64,000 bases of DNA, taken from Hirsutella rhossiliensis (Eukaryota; Ascomycota; Sordariomycetes; Hypocreales; Ophiocordycipitaceae). The stretch lies in assembly GCF_020360975.1 (NCBI RefSeq), contig NW_025408668.1:5332001-5396000 (forward strand), read 5' to 3'. The notes beneath the pieces were generated by a model, which was given only the letters and a program-made list of their open reading frames with translations, had not been told where the DNA came from and made no database searches. Below are positions 33,501-43,960 of the stretch, piece after piece (within the stretch, counting starts at the first letter, position 1; each line of letters opens with the position of its first letter). The position numbers were made by a program, and so were the translations under genes.

Positions 33501-34224
33501 AGCTCTTCTCGTGACATGCCGTACAATGGTCCCCACGGCGGTTCTTTTTCCTTTTCATCAGGACCCCTCTCTAACTGAATCTTGTGATCACACCCCCGAC
33601 GACGCGGGGGGGGGTGGTCCGCTTGGTCGCGGGCGAAGACGGATAGGGACTCGTGGGAGTGACGGGGCAGCTTCTCTCGGGTCTGACTTCTTCCTCGGAG
33701 TCAATGCCTTCTCAATGTCTTTCAGGCTTGCGGCGAAGATCCGCACTCCATCGTCTCGATGCTTGAACTTTCTTGCTCGGCGAACCATTCCGGCGAACAC
33801 GAACGCCGCCTGTCCTCGTATGTTGCACCGTTCCTCCTCCTTCGGGTCTCGGCCTTTCACCCAATGGTCGTGCGTCCCGATATGCAAGAGGTTCTGCGAT
33901 AATCGCAAGGTGACATCCTCCTGGTTCAACCACTTCTTGCCCAGAATCACAGGATCGGTCTGGTCTCGCACAACGTAGAAAAAGCTCTTTCTTCTGGTAC
34001 CCGTCGATATCGAAGTCGAAGTAGGTCACGGCACAGATGGCCTCGGGTGAGAATGTGTTGACCTGCTCCAACGCTCGAGGTTTAATCGGAATACGCGGCA
34101 GGTGAAGCTTGCGGGCAAGGCGCTCACTGATGGTCCCATAACACAGGCAACCACAGTCAACGAAGGCCGTGGTGAAATACTCTCGATTGATACCGAAATT
34201 TACGTAGAGGCCTTCACAGTCCAT
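30549..34224 (-). pseudogene. Gypsy pol: protease, reverse transcriptase, RNase H, integrase, chromodomain
   Basis: Protease from 34224 with AFVDCGCLCYG, where the active-site D(T/S)G reads DCG. Reverse transcriptase at about 33399-32830: LTKLDVIAAFHKIRVEEGDE, TPFGLTGAPATFQRYIN and the catalytic YIDDILIYS. RNase H at about 32640-32290: IVETDSSGYVTGGALSQKG, NYPIHDKELLAI, LTDHLNLRYF. Integrase from about 31900: zinc site H..H..CDVCGR, core IDFVTDLPP, IVTDRGTQF and WHPETDGATERANQEVERYL. The chromodomain near the end (LWEVEEILDRKK, WKVLVKWVGW, WEPV) probably directs integration to methylated histone H3. Single-base shifts occur near 32825 (after VRSFLG) and 31925 (before the integrase) and upstream in gag, so the polyprotein is broken. 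Confidence 0.9.
30573..30597 (-). other. Polypurine tract
   Basis: On the minus strand an almost pure G/A run (GGGGGGAGGGGAAGGGGGGG) ends a few bases before the 3' LTR, the expected place for plus-strand DNA priming. Confidence 0.85.
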
Positions 34225-34285
34225 CTCGTCCTTCTGAGTTGCCCATTCCGCCTCAGCCTTTGCGCGCTCCTGACGGCGATTTTCG

Positions 34286-35475
34286 TCAGGAGCTACTCGT
34301 TTTCCGAATGGTCATCGGAGGTATCCCCGCTAGAACTCTCCGCGGGCTCTTGGTGCTTTGCTCTCGAGCTTCTTGTCTTCTCTTCGACACGGACCTTGAC
34401 TCTCTGCTGCCGCCGCTCCTTCCCGGACACTTGGCCGCAAGATGGCCAAGCTTCCCGCACTCGTAACATTTGCGCTCCTCCAACGGAACAAATTGCTTTT
34501 CCTCCGGGGCCCTCCTGCCGTTTATCAACCGATTTGCTTTCACGGGTTCCCAATCCATCTGATCATCGGACGGGGGGGACGACGTGGTTGGCGATCCGGG
34601 TGACGGGGCTTTGTCGGGACTCGAGCGGTTCGGATAAACGACCATACTCCTTTCTTGACCTCTGCTCGCGGCCTTGTTGTCGTTGGTGGAAATTGAGGCT
34701 ATCTAGGCGCGAGCCAATCGTCAAGAGTAGCTCGGCGTAGCTGTTGAAATCCTTCGGAGACTGACGGCACTGACGAGACTCGACTTGAGCCTATTATTAA
34801 TTGCTCCTTCCAAGTAATTGATTTGCACCACGTCGGCCCACTCGCCACCGCCACTATCGGCAAGCTCTTTCTCGAACTTTGGGAAGAAACTGGCGAAACT
34901 CTCATCAGGCTTCTGCTTCAACGATCGAAGTCGATCCAGTGCTCGTGCCTTTGCGTTCGGGTCCCCGTACCGACGGTTCAAGTAGTCGAGAAACAGATCT
35001 GGGGAGCGAGCACCATCGATACCGCCCTGTTCGTAATAAGCAGCGGCCATGTTCTGGGCTGTTCCCGCCAACCGGGAGTACACATAGGCGAAGAGTGCTT
35101 CTTTATTGTCGAATGCCTGTCGGTCCACAGCCAATTTCGCTTTCATCTCTAAGAACCAGGGACGGAAGTTTTCCTGGTTCCATCGAATTTCGGCGGATCA
35201 GGCAAGGTTGGTTTTACCCTCTTTGATGGGATTCTTTCGGATGTCTCGATCGATTGAGGCGTGTTGTCGGACATCGGTTCGATAGGAGCGACTGGTTCAT
35301 TTGCCGGAGTCGGAGTTGAGACGGCTGTTTGGAGGATTCGGATCTGCGATCGCATCTCTTCGCGTTCGGCCTCTTGGCTTGCACACACACTTTCTAGTTT
35401 GTCCATCACTGCAGCCAGGGCTTGCATCATCGATTGAGGCTCAAAAGAACCTTGCTGGGAATCGATTGCCTCCAT
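34286..35475 (-). pseudogene. Gypsy gag with CCHC zinc knuckle
   Basis: Gag starts at 35475 (MEAIDSQQGSFEPQSM) with a helical N-terminus. The capsid-like core lies in the next frame (ALFAYVYSRLAGTAQ, FLDYLNRRYGDPNAKA, FASFFPKFEKELADSG). The nucleocapsid knuckle is CYECGKLGHLAAKC at about 34460. Frame changes near 35170 (between KT and KAKL) and near 34760 (after SAVSL) each look like one lost base. Confidence 0.85.
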
Positions 35476-35908
35476 GACTGAAGATTTTCTCCTCGTCTCT
35501 CAGGACTGAGGGCGACTTGATCACACAGCAAGTCTGATACGGAAGGGATATCTCGACAACGGTCGAACGCTATCAACGCCTCGAAGGCTCCTTCCTACAC
35601 GGCTGGACGTTCTGCACAGGGCTTCTAGTCCAGCTGCTGCCGTCCACACTGGGAGCCAAGCAGCAATCACGTACTTCTCGCTCAACCGCACGCCGTACGG
35701 AGAGCAGATTGACGCTCCACGTCCTTTGCTCGGGAGATGAGAGCTACGCGACGCGAGCCAAGCTGGCTTTGGCGCCGTACACACACGCACTTTCGTCGCG
35801 GGCGTTCCACACAGGATTGCCCAAGCTACTGCCACTCCGCGTACCCACAAAGGGAACTGAACAGCGCTGCCAATTGATTGTGATCAAAGGCTTTAACGAT
35901 GAAAGCGG

Positions 35909-35920
35909 AGCTTTAGGATA
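35909..35920 (-). other. Self-priming primer-binding site
   Basis: On the plus strand 35909-35920 reads AGCTTTAGGATA and 35974-35985 in the adjacent LTR reads TATCCTAAAGCT, a perfect 12-nt inverted pair. In element orientation the first lies one base after the 5' LTR, where a tRNA primer site is expected. Tf1/sushi-type chromoviruses prime reverse transcription by folding the RNA 5' end onto such a site. Confidence 0.7.
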
Positions 35921-35921
35921 A

Positions 35922-36110
35922 TGTAACGGTCTCAACTGAGTGTGTTGACAACTAGCTGAGCGACTGCGACGAGTATCCTAAAGCTAAGGAGAAAAGAAGA
36001 AGAAAAGAAAAGAAAGGAAAGCTCTCGAAGATGGCACGAGCTTATAAGCGGAGCTCCGGTGGGTCTTGTCGAGAGCGGAGCCGAGACCCTCACGGGCTCA
36101 GCCCGTTACA
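35922..36110 (-). repeat. 5' LTR of the gypsy element
   Basis: 189 bp, identical by eye to 30381-30569. It carries the element promoter and probable R start near 35985. On entering this LTR the interrupted host gene reads CNGLSP and stops at 36090. Confidence 0.95.
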
Positions 36111-37820
36111 CTCTCGCTTTGTAGTTCCAGCTAGTAGAAACCCTCCCAACTTTTTGTTGCTCGATTTCTTCCCGCCTTTGCCGTTGCTGTTGCCGTTGCC
36201 TTTTTGGGGGTTGGTCTTCGTTGGGATGGGGGGTTTCTTTCCGTTACTCTTTCCCGTGGGCTTCGACGAGTCGGTCTGTAGTCCCCCACATAGGTTTCTC
36301 CCACCTCCACCAACCAGACTCAACAGCACCGGCTTGACTTTCTTGCAAACAACGGTTTTCATGGCTTTCCCGATGTTGTCACCTTCTTTCAACCCCTCAC
36401 TGATCTTACCGAGCACAGTTTTTAGCTCGTCTTCGCTTAGTTTCCCCCTTTTAGGCACCTTAACCAACTGGGTCAGCTTGACAAGTTCCAGTAGGCTCTT
36501 CTGTTCCTCTTCGGAGGGACCTTCCGGCTTCGGTTGGTCTAGGAGACCATTCAGATTTAGACCCATCGTGAACTTTCCTAGCAGCGTCTGAATAGTTTCG
36601 ACGGCCGTTGCAACATGCTCGATCGTCTTAGTCCTTCCACAGAGCTTTTTCGTTCTTGTAATAAGTTTTTGGGCCTTTTTAATCAACTTCATCACCTTGA
36701 ATGCTGTTCGTCCGACCTTAAGTATTCGGATAGCAGGGGCAGCCGGCGTGGGCACCCAGGCGAGGATTTCGAGGCCGATTTCAAAGGTTACTCCTAACCA
36801 TCCCCACACCCCTACCTCCTTATCGTTTGTAAGCTTGTCGTATAGATCTTTGAAAGGCGCTGCAGGCGACAGCTCCCATAATGCATCCTTAATTGCGACC
36901 AGTATGTCATCGGCTTCCTGATCGATGTTTTGCATGCCTGTGTTCTGGTCGTCGCCCTCATCCGCGTCTTGATAACCGCGCACTTTTGATCTGATTTTGT
37001 TGATAACCATAAAGTTATCAAGCATACCGCCGACAAAGTTGTCTACTTGTAGCTTCATGCCGTCGTATACCTGTTTTATAACATTCTGCCCTTGTTGCAA
37101 AACAAGCAGGGCACGAGCCTCTGCATCTTCTTTTTTTTCCACTTTATCCCGCCAGTATGAATCGGGCGCCTCCGTAGTTAGTCGCTGTTTGTCCTCGAGA
37201 AACCCAAGAGCACCTGAAACTTGGATTCCAAGTTTAGCACTGCTTAGGTGAAAAGGATCGATATGCTCTTTATATGTGTCCGCATTGCTTATTTTGCCAA
37301 GAAGATTTTCGAGTTGCGCTTTATCTTCGTTAATGGCCTTTTCATACTTGGCAAATAAGGTCGCGTAGCCAATCATAATGGCACCCGTCCTGTCGGTCAA
37401 TACTTTGCCAAATGTGTCCCACCCCTGGTTGAACGTCTGAACACCTTGTTGGGCCGCGTCGTTAGATAATCTTGCCAGCTCTTTCATCGCGTCACTTGCT
37501 TTACTCGCTGCTTTTTCGGCCTCCTCATGTACTTCTTTAAGTTTCTCAGGCGTGTCGGCCGACTCAGCCTGTTCTGTCCAGGTCTTGACATCTTTTTGTG
37601 CTTCGGTGATTGTTTGTATTAGCTTCCCGTCTTCTCCGGTAGCTTCATCCCGTCGAGAGTGGCGTCCTTGGCTGATATTTGGTGCTGATAAGTACGATCT
37701 AAAGCCGCCCGCAAATGGTACCGGGTCGGCGAGACTATGGCCTTGGGAAACGCCAACTAGGCGGAATAGAAGAAGCAGTAAAAGAGGTAGAGGAGAAAGA
37801 GCTCGGGTTCGAAATTTCAT
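36090..37820 (-). pseudogene. 5' half of an unrecognised secreted/membrane protein gene, truncated by the gypsy insertion
   Basis: I do not recognise this family. It starts at 37820 with a clear signal peptide (MKFRTRALSPLPLLLLLLFR). Then long helical, coiled-coil-like segments (KLKEVHEEAEKAASKASDAM, LLGKISNADTYKEHIDPFHL), a hydrophobic patch at residues about 335-375 (WGWLGVTFEIGLEILAWVPT) and a basic C-terminal zone (KPTGKSNGKKPPIPTKTNPQ). 570 native residues remain before the LTR adds CNGLSP and a stop at 36090. Removing the element plus one CTCTC gives a continuous 678-codon frame ending at 30049. A truncated secreted product could still be made. The helical shape with one hydrophobic patch might suggest a membrane-inserting protein, but that is speculation. 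Confidence 0.8.
36111..36115. repeat. Target-site duplication, right copy (CTCTC)
   Basis: CTCTC directly right of the LTR, matching 30376-30380. Confidence 0.92.
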
Positions 37821-38576
37821 GGCTAATAATGCCTAGCCAGTGCGACAATGGGCAGTGGAAAAGACTGTTAGATAACCTAATATCGAGTAGCCTCAGAAAC
37901 TAATAAAAAGAGTGTGTAGCAGGCGTCTGGCACTATATGTTGATATATGGCTTTGGGTTGACTCTCACTAAACGCACGGGATTTGGACGCATTCATATAT
38001 ATAGGAAAGAGGCCTCTATCGCCCTCACCCAAAAGTCCTGCGTATATGAAAATTCTAGAGCTAAATGTGGGTTGACCCGATTTCGTCAACACGACGTATT
38101 TATTCTCTCATAGTGCATAAAGCACAGCCCATACGTGGGCGCCCGTCTGAGTATGTATGTGATCAGGCCGACTCCTCCCTCCATGTCAATTGACAGAGCC
38201 CACTAATAGAAGAGTCAAGCTGACCAAGCGAAATATGATAGCTGACGACGGACACTCTGAGTATGAAAAAGATATCGTACCCAGCTAATTGTGTATCGAT
38301 TCTACTAGGAACCCTGGCGTCCTCGGTTCAGGGATGTCGACAGGGGCCACTAATAATATGACCCAAGGGGTCAGCAGAGTCAGTGCTTTGGAATAACTTA
38401 CTAGTAGGACATCGAGGGGGTTTATATGGTATAGATACCTCTTGATGTCCTAGACAACTAGGGGTAAATAAGGTCCCTATACACAAGTCATGCTCATCGC
38501 ATCCCACTGCAAAGGGTGTAAGTTAACGCCTTGGCTGACTGCTCTGCCGAATGGACGGACCAAAAGCGGGGGGCTA
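37821..38576. other. Intergenic between the disrupted gene and transposon copy B
   Basis: Upstream region of the disrupted secreted-protein gene, moderately AT-rich; no gene seen. Confidence 0.45.
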
Positions 38577-40892
38577 TAAGGGATTTCCCGGTGATCTGCC
38601 GGATCGGATGATTCGCCGGATTTTGCTTCCCTTGCATTCCGGTGAAGATTTGAGTGAAACTCCACGAAAATGATATGAAACAATCTCAAATTAAAGCAGA
38701 AGCAAGAAAGATGCCTAGCAATGCCATTCAATCTACTTCGCAGTCATCAAGCCACCGTGGTCGTCTCCTGTAGCGTCCCGATCGCGCAAGTCCCCGAATT
38801 GCGACTACCATCTCCCGATCGCTCTCGACAGCCAATAATGGCTTTTTGGGACGTGAGGAAATGGCCAAGACCGGCTTTGGATCTTTACGTAACTTAATGC
38901 TTAGCGACTTTGAGTATTCCGGAGCTGTCGTCGGTTCTGGTGGAGCCGGAATGGCGACGACAATCTCGTCTCGAACACCCGGACTCTTCTCGCGAGTTTG
39001 TGGAGCCACAAAGGGTCCGGATCCCATTTCTGACACTGCTTCCCGGTTTTTACGCTTGAGCTCTTTTCGTATTTGCCTGTTTTTCTCCCGCTCTTGTTGT
39101 CTGGCTTCCTTTACCTGACGTCTTTGCTCAGTTTCTGCCTCTCGCTGCCTTCTCTTCTCCAGAGCAAGGGCTTTGAGGTTTGCCGCCTTTTGCTGTCGCT
39201 CAAACTTTTGTCGTTCTTTCTCCAAGGCCTCTTCTTGCTTCTGAGTCTCCATGGCTGCTTTCTTCAAGCGCGCTTGGGCCACTTTTGCAGGGCTAAATAC
39301 CTGCGCCGAGTTAGGATCTACACGATCGAAAAGGTAATCCTTCAGAGCTTTACCGCGCATTCTGCGCTGCTTTTCGTGAAAGATAGTCTCGCGAAGTCCC
39401 TGATTCTCATATCGAAGCAATTCGTTCTGAGATTGGAGACTTTCGAGAGTACTTTTGAGCTTCCGACTGTCTCGGCTAGCATTTTCGAGGATCCATCGAC
39501 TACCTTGTCGACAAGTCGGCGCAAATCCCGAGCAGTAGGCTGCTGAAGGGCGAGCGAGTCAACGGAGCCGTCGCCAGACTCAGACTCATCTTCTATTTTC
39601 TCCGTGATCTGCGACAACACGACTTCAGGGTCAAATGGGAGGAGTCCGGTCCGTTTCCACCCACTTGCGATGTTCTCCGCCGAGAATGATGACCCGAATG
39701 CGTTCCAAAATAAGGACCAGAACTCGCGTTTCGATAGCCTAATGAGTCCCTGCGTCTTTGCAGTCCACTGGATGAGCTGGTTGGTGTATGCGGTCGAAAG
39801 AGGGCCAAAAAGGGACACATCAAGGGGCTGCAGCCTGTGCGTGGAATGCGGCGGAAACACGGCAACGATTATCCGATGCTGGTCACACCACTCCAGGAAG
39901 TCCATATTGACATGACTAGAGTGTCCGTCGGTGATCAGGAGGCGGTAATCTCGGCCGTTTCGCGCCTTTTCTTTCGTGAACCGGTCGAAAACACCAATGA
40001 GCCATTCCTTTCCAAGTTCATGGTTCGTCCAACCCGTTTCTGAGGTTGTGAAAACGCCGCTTGGTGCTCCGGATCAAACTCCGTGAGCCAGGAGTCCTGA
40101 ACTTGCCCTGGCTTGCCTTGGTAGATGAGAAACGGGGTAGCGCGGTCAGGTCTTGACAGACACATGCCAGAACGTGATCCATGATCTGTTGCCATCCTGG
40201 GCAGCACCGATCAATTTTCCTTGCTTTAGCATGAACAGAGAATACTCTCTTGGTACGATTGATGACGCCGAGGAGAAAACTCTTTTCGTCCACATTATAC
40301 GTGTTGCAAGGCAGGATGTTGTATTTCTCGATTTTCTCGCCAATCTTGTACGATCAGCAATGAAGGGGTGGACTTAGGCACCTACTTACGAGCTCATAGT
40401 AGGCTCTGTACCTAGAAGCATTGTCTGCTCTCTTTCTTGCGATATCGAAACCGTCGAACCAAGTGCAACCGAGCTCATCGCTGTTGCGTCGGACGAAGCT
40501 ATACGGCCAGTCCTTTCCGACCTCAATTTTGGCGATATCCTGGGCGAAACTTTGATCATCGGCAGCGTAGGTGGAATCCCACGTGATGAAAGCTTGCGAA
40601 TATACGCAACAAGGTCCCTTTCCTGCTGTTTCGAGAGACGTGACTTATACAAACTGTCGGCATCCTCTCTTGACCTCTGTTTGCCTTGGTGTCGCCGTCG
40701 CAGGGTAGTCTCGTCGCAATTGAACTGACGCGCAGTCTTGGCATAGTTAACAGTGCCACACGACTTCAGAAAGTCAAGCGCTTCATCAATTGGGGCCATG
40801 GTGGTGGAGTAATTCAGGATTGAAGTGGAGACGCGAACTGGCGGTGAATCCGGCGAATCGTCCGATCCGGCAGATCACCGGGAAATCCCTTA
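38577..40892 (-). mobile_element. Fot1/pogo-like DNA transposon, copy B (different family from copy A)
   Basis: 2.3-kb element with inverted repeats of about 44 bp: 38579-38622 starts AGGGATTTCCCGGTGATCTG and the right end (to 40890) is its reverse complement with one T/C mismatch. TA flanks both ends. The repeats are unlike those of copy A, so it is a separate lineage. It encodes one DDE transposase on the minus strand. Confidence 0.92.
38728..40799 (-). pseudogene. Fot1/pogo-like transposase, multiple frameshifts
   Basis: Start 40799 (MAPIDEALDFLKSCGTVNYA) with psq-type helix-turn-helix and a CENP-B-like segment (LSKQQERDLVAYIRKLSSRG). Frame changes after MIK near 40555. The segment DELGCTWFDGFDIARKRADN follows, with a possible short intron (about 40336-40389). 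Catalytic pieces are YNVDEKSFLLG (first Asp), LLITDGHSSHVNMDF (second Asp) and PPHSTHRLQPLDVSLFG (third Asp), which lie in different frames. The C-terminal tail (39420-38728) is a long K/R/E/Q coiled coil ending RPRWLDDCEVD. At least three single-base shifts mean no intact enzyme is encoded as read. Confidence 0.88.
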
Positions 40893-41987
40893 GCGCGTGC
40901 TCCTAAAAGGTTAAGGGCAGCTACATGGCAAGGTAGAGAGTACTACAGATTAAAGACCACATTCGCGAGTATAAACCTGCGACGGTTCAAGAGCACGAGC
41001 AAGGTCAAATGCGACTTGGACAAAGTGATCGTTCCCAAGGAGAGAAAGAGATTCTCAAGGATAGCTCGGACTCAAAGCTATTTACACAATGATCATAAAG
41101 TAAGACTATTCGCAAAGAATGAGAGTCACGTGGTCGTTCCCTCACTCAACTCTCGGTTCCCAGTAAATTAGAACAGCCTATTCTCTACTTAGGCCTGAGG
41201 CGCTGAAATATCAGTTGCTGATCTGGCATAGAGCATGCTGTCGTGTCGGATTCATCGAAGGAGCTGACCTTGGGCCCCCCATATAACATGACCCGTGACT
41301 CCCGAATTGGGAAATTGACTGACAAAACTCAGTTAAATGGATCTGTGGGGGGACAGGGTATCTAAGGGACCACAGGTCCTTATCTACACCCACTTTTTGA
41401 AGTCGGCACCAGAAGCGTGTTCCCCACAGCCACATCCCAATAGCTAGGCCCATGGGGTTAGCATAAAGAAGGACCTCATGCATGCGGCGCGGGACGCATG
41501 AAAGTGACCATGGTATTCCTACAATCCCTCAAGTAGTGTTACGAATAGCTACGCCGAGTGTCAGTGAAAAGATACATACTCCACTAGAGCCAAAACCATT
41601 TCCCACTTATATATGGTTTACGCTACGGCATGGCAGCTCCAGCTAGTTCTAGTATTCTGAAACATTACTGGACTCGAGCCGACTTTCGTAGACCTTAATG
41701 CATGTCGTTGTTACGCTTCGGGAAGAGGCCAATTTTCCCCCGCAGACTGACAGCCAGTGACTAGGGCAATATAAGTTGGGACATGCCGTCTGGCTTTACT
41801 ACCTTCCATGACAATTGTCAACCCTTTCCAAATCCCCCGCGTTTAGTAATAAATCTACATATAGTGCCAGACACCTATACTATACATCATTCTATCTGCT
41901 ACTTTACTCTCTCTTTATTCATTTCTAAGGCTACTCGGCATCAGGTTATCTGCTACAAACGTTGCTTGCCAACTCCTTATTGCCAAA
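40893..41987. other. Intergenic
   Basis: No gene or RNA recognised in about 1.1 kb to the right of transposon copy B. Confidence 0.45.
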
Positions 41988-42401
41988 ATGAAGATCCTAA
42001 AGACGCTCCTCGCTGTTCCTTTAGGACTGGCCGTCGCCTGGCCTTCAGAGCTCCCTGAAAACCCTGCGATCTTTCCACGACAAGGTCTAGACAAGCCGAA
42101 CCTTGGACTTGTCAGGGACCTCATCCTGGATGGCACTAAGAGACAGTTTGGTGGGGAGGGGCTTAGGGTACCAGGCATGATGGGAAGTGGGCCAACTTTG
42201 AACCTTCGTAGGAGCCCAAGCCCAGGTCGGAGGCCGAACTCTCTTGCTGTACCAGGAGAGGGGGGAAGGTCTAGGAGCCCGAGCCCAGGTCGGAAGAGCC
42301 CAAGCCCAGGGACGGCTGCCGCCCACGTTCCGGGGTCGCCTCTTGGACCGAAGAAGAAGCCTGGCCTTAGTTTTCCTTCAGGGTCGGCATGCAAGCGCTA
42401 G
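41988..42401 (+). CDS. Small secreted protein with RSPSPGR repeats
   Basis: Hypothetical 137-residue protein. MKILKTLLAVPLGLAVAWPS is a good signal peptide. The mature part is Pro/Ser/Gly/Arg-rich with repeats (RRSPSPGRRPN, RSRSPSPGRKSPSPG) and a possible Kex2-type site (TKRQF at about residues 50-54). It has a single Cys near the C-terminus (SACKR). No known family is recognised. It sits between transposons and the core block, a typical place for lineage-specific or effector-like genes. The absence of introns and the low complexity leave room for a chance frame. Confidence 0.5.
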   Translation: MKILKTLLAVPLGLAVAWPSELPENPAIFPRQGLDKPNLGLVRDLILDGTKRQFGGEGLRVPGMMGSGPTLNLRRSPSPGRRPNSLAVPGEGGRSRSPSPGRKSPSPGTAAAHVPGSPLGPKKKPGLSFPSGSACKR

Positions 42402-42963
42402 ACGGATGACGCTTGCACCAGACTTCTCAACAAGCAGTCAGTTATCAAGCAGTGACTTATACGAATTGTTTGCATCAATTACCACACTGGCCGTGACAAC
42501 CAGCCCGTATCCTGAAAGTACGTCTACCCGCGGAGAGACGGGCGTGTTATGGCGTTGCGACGGCTCGACCAGCGTCGGCGTGCCCGTTCCAAGTTTCCCA
42601 TGGCGCCCCCTCTATGATCCCTATCTCGTCATAACCAGGGTCTTGCGCTTTTTGCATATTTACCCGCCGTTGCTCCTCGTCAACCCTACGCCACAGCCGC
42701 TCTTTATGGCAATGACTGATGGGGCCGAACCACATTGCCATGGGGGCCGTGTTATGGGTGCCGTGTGGCTGAGGATTTCTATGTCTGGCGTTAGACCCAT
42801 CCATCCGACTGCACGCCGCCATCCTTCCAGCTACACTTCGGTCACTTGTCATAACCAAGATTCGTATAATTAATAGAGTATTACTATTTAGACTCATATT
42901 ATATTTCTATATGCACTTACGCCCCATTTCTACGATACATACCCACGCCAACCCAGACCAGAC

Positions 42964-43201
42964 ATGATTGCTGATGTCCCAGAATATCATACATCACCAG
43001 AGGTGATGCTACTCCACTCGGTTGCTCGCCCGGAAGACCTTGGAGACGCAGAGGCAGAACTTGTCGGACAGTTCAGTATACCGCTCCGCCGGTTCTTTCC
43101 ACGACTACGCGGGCTTTGCAGGTAAGCTGCTCCAGGTCCCATTCAGAGAGCTTTCCTAGCTGTCCTTCAGCGGTGGTGTACCAAATGGCTGGGATTGTTA
43201 A
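42964..43201 (+). other. Possible two-exon short coding sequence (62 aa), weak
   Basis: ATG at 42964 opens MIADVPEYHTSPEVMLLHSV and continues to 43121; a GTAAGC donor at 43122 and a CTTCAG acceptor at 43170 join in phase to GGVPNGWDC and a stop at 43199. No family recognised. It could be a fragment of a larger lost gene. The rest of 42402-43960 shows nothing else. Confidence 0.2.
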
Positions 43202-43960
43202 AACGTTGCCGTTACAGCGACCAGCAGCAGAAGACAAGGCCCGAGAATTCCTCCAAAATACGGGCGCTCTTGATGCCCATTCCGCTGGTGCGAGAATTCC
43301 CGGAGGCCCATGCCTACGGGCTCCTCAGATGAGCGATGCCGACACCACCCACATGATATCAAGTCTCACATGTATGGTAGATGACGACAGGCATTGAGCA
43401 TGTGAGAGCGAGACCGTGGTGCCCACGCGCTTCGACTCTTCAAGGAACCAATAGTCGTCTGTTGAAGGTTGCAAATGTTGTACGAAAGTTGAGATGACGA
43501 GATCACGAAGCTATTCGGATATACGGAAGTGTCTATTGTCAGAAGTTCAGAACTCCGCGCTGCGACATGTGAAAGGCGACGCGCGCACTTGGAGTTATGT
43601 ACCTATGCGTTGTACCCCGTAATCCGTACTTCAAGATTGTTTAGCCCGTAATTATCCTCCTAACGGGGCCGGCGCACATGGTATCGATAACCAAGCGGAT
43701 ACAACCTCACCCCGAGGGTACGCCTAGCATAGATACCTAGGTACCTACTGTAACTTAGTAGATTGGCGTTTTAAGAGTATTCGTAGATTTACTGTAGAGT
43801 CGCCTGTACGCGTGATTGCGCGTTTCCCTTGCAATCTTTTGAGCTTGGAGATTCACGTTGCACAGCTCCAACGCCGTCAGCCTACATCCTCTGCTACACT
43901 AACCTCGTTGCGGGATTCCAGCTGCGGTCACAGAGCTTGCACAGCTCTGCAGTCATCACC

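Larger units (their letters stand above)
30381..36110 (-). mobile_element. Full-length Ty3/gypsy LTR retrotransposon, chromovirus, Tf1/sushi-like
   Basis: 5730-bp element on the minus strand. Two 189-bp LTRs (30381-30569 and 35922-36110) with TG..CA ends look identical by eye, and a 5-bp CTCTC duplication flanks them. Order on the minus strand: gag with a CCHC knuckle, aspartic protease, reverse transcriptase, RNase H, integrase and C-terminal chromodomain, which is the chromovirus layout. A polypurine tract precedes the 3' LTR, and a self-complementary primer site follows the 5' LTR. The coding region has several single-base frameshifts, so this copy is probably not autonomous, although LTR identity implies a young insertion. 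It lies inside the coding sequence of a secreted-protein gene. Confidence 0.95.
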
